From JAQWRV01 sp045564915 (GTDB lineage: Bacteria > Pseudomonadota > Alphaproteobacteria > Rhodospirillales > Rhodospirillaceae): a DNA stretch of 64,000 nt. Numbering within the stretch: the first letter of the stretch is position 1; every line of letters begins with the position of its first letter. Below the pieces are notes generated by a model. The model made no database searches. It was not told the DNA's origin and saw only the letters and a list, made by a program, of their open reading frames with translations. The stretch is taken from positions 62,001 through 126,000 of the forward strand of contig JBJLGL010000011.1 in assembly GCA_045564915.1 (NCBI GenBank), written 5' to 3'. The position numbers and the translations under genes are program-made. Below, in pieces: positions 63,240 through 64,000 of this stretch.

Positions 63240-64000
63240 ATGCGCTTTACTGCCGTTTGTCTCACTGACGACTCTAACCCGACCGGCGCCGATTGGCATA
63301 GCCGCATTGTCGGCTTGGCTGCAGATTACGATGATCTTCAGCTTGTACTCGTTCCCCCTTTGCCTGATCATGAAGTGGCGGTCGATATCCGAACGGGTCT
63401 CTTAGATACCGCTAAGGATCTTGGCATCTACATTGCGGGTGCTATTGGCGCAGCGTCATTCCTAATTGGTCCAGATGGGAAGAATCTAATAGCCCGAGCA
63501 ACGGACCTTTACCCTGTTGTCCATTCTAATATTGGCGATCTAGCAGTTGTTGTTGGAAACGATATTCGTGCTCACGAAGTAGTTCGTGGACATACCCTTG
63601 CAGGAGCAGAGATTATTCTTAATCCGGCACGTGAGCGACCTGATGCCTTAAGTCATGCCCGCAATGTTGCTCGCCCGGCGAGAGCTTATGAGAATTTAGC
63701 GGTGGTTATGGTGGCCTCTGCTGGCGGGTCTTCGGGGGCATGGGACTCCCATGGCGCACTAATATCAAGTGGCGGTGCTGAAACAGATGCTATTGCTATG
63801 AAGGTGGACCTCGAAAGCCTGCGCACCCATCGCGCCCGACCAGTGCTCAATTTTCCCGCTCAGCTACGCACTAAGCTTTACGCGGCGGAATATAATCGTG
63901 CGATTGCACGGTTAAAGGACTGGAATGCACCCCCCTCCCAAACTATTGAGCCGTATCAGATTTTGTTGGCTCAATCCCACATCACTACCGTACCTAACGT
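63240..64000 (+). CDS. Nitrilase-superfamily protein, partial, catalytic residues changed
   Basis: The frame runs from ATG 63240 (GAGGG ten bases before it) to the window end, about 253 residues, so the 3' end is missing. The carbon-nitrogen hydrolase fold is seen in FLIGPDGKNLIARATDLYP and VVVGNDIRAHEVVRGHTLAGAEIILNP. The catalytic Cys position of the usual ICYDxR motif is Gly (VVVGNDIR), and the Lys of RYRK is not present (RATD). It may be inactive or use another residue. It ends the visible rightward set. Confidence 0.8.
   Translation, partial: MRFTAVCLTDDSNPTGADWHSRIVGLAADYDDLQLVLVPPLPDHEVAVDIRTGLLDTAKDLGIYIAGAIGAASFLIGPDGKNLIARATDLYPVVHSNIGDLAVVVGNDIRAHEVVRGHTLAGAEIILNPARERPDALSHARNVARPARAYENLAVVMVASAGGSSGAWDSHGALISSGGAETDAIAMKVDLESLRTHRARPVLNFPAQLRTKLYAAEYNRAIARLKDWNAPPSQTIEPYQILLAQSHITTVPN

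Noticed and set aside
1..64000. CRISPR arrays, insertion sequences, prophage or secretion-system islands
   Set aside because: No direct-repeat array, transposase, integrase or structural phage gene is visible.

Overview
The window is chromosomal DNA of an alphaproteobacterium. The evidence is gene order: gpmI-envC-ctpA; an SRP RNA directly ahead of dnaX-ybaB-recR; def-fmt-truA; dapE-dapD-HAD-argB-engB-yidC-yidD-rnpA-rpmH. Base composition is moderate, and codon use and spacing look alike throughout. A marine or free-living Rhodospirillales-like lineage is plausible but not proven. I found no insertion sequence, integrase, prophage or CRISPR array.

Positions 1-28.3 kb are mostly housekeeping. 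They hold cell-envelope maintenance (ctpA, envC), glycolysis (gpmI), 4.5S RNA, DNA replication and repair (dnaX, ybaB, recR, rmuC), a membrane-quality pair (nfeD/SPFH), N-terminal formyl handling (def, fmt) and tRNA modification (truA). The lysine and arginine genes (dapE, dapD, argB) lead into membrane insertion and ribosome genes (engB, yidC, yidD, rnpA, rpmH). Then come a TVP38/flavoprotein pair, panB-panC, an OmpA-like lipoprotein and tRNA-Arg(ACG).

Positions 28.6-45.3 kb are an accessory metabolic region of short transcription units. It contains a nucleotidyltransferase with an MmgE/PrpD protein, a sulfotransferase, an enolase-superfamily dehydratase with an unrecognised partner, two GST-like proteins, an acyl-CoA ligase, a rhodanese, a Rieske oxygenase, a MatB-like ligase and a ferredoxin reductase. 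Three items stand out: the Rieske gene has only a non-canonical AUC start in the right place, one exported protein is an internal tandem duplication, and oxygenase and reductase genes lie about 2.6 kb apart.

Positions 45.3-64 kb are the most interesting part: two divergent gene sets flanking a palindromic operator near 56.2 kb. Leftward runs a tightly packed 12-gene set: aconitase-type large and small subunits, a PEP-mutase/isocitrate-lyase-family C-C lyase, an isochorismatase-family amidase, two PuuE-like polysaccharide-deacetylase-fold hydrolases, four double-module VOC proteins (three with export signals), an exported RidA-like protein and an enoyl-CoA-hydratase homologue. Rightward run a methyltransferase, a glutaryl-CoA-dehydrogenase-like enzyme, a YciI protein, a GlcD-like flavoprotein, two more double-VOC proteins and a nitrilase-like protein cut by the window end. 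Several members lack hallmark catalytic residues. The enzyme classes suggest opening of a cyclic amide or imide, hydrolysis of the half-amide, hydration of the resulting substituted maleate and lysis to central metabolites. That pathway is an inference; the substrate is unknown.
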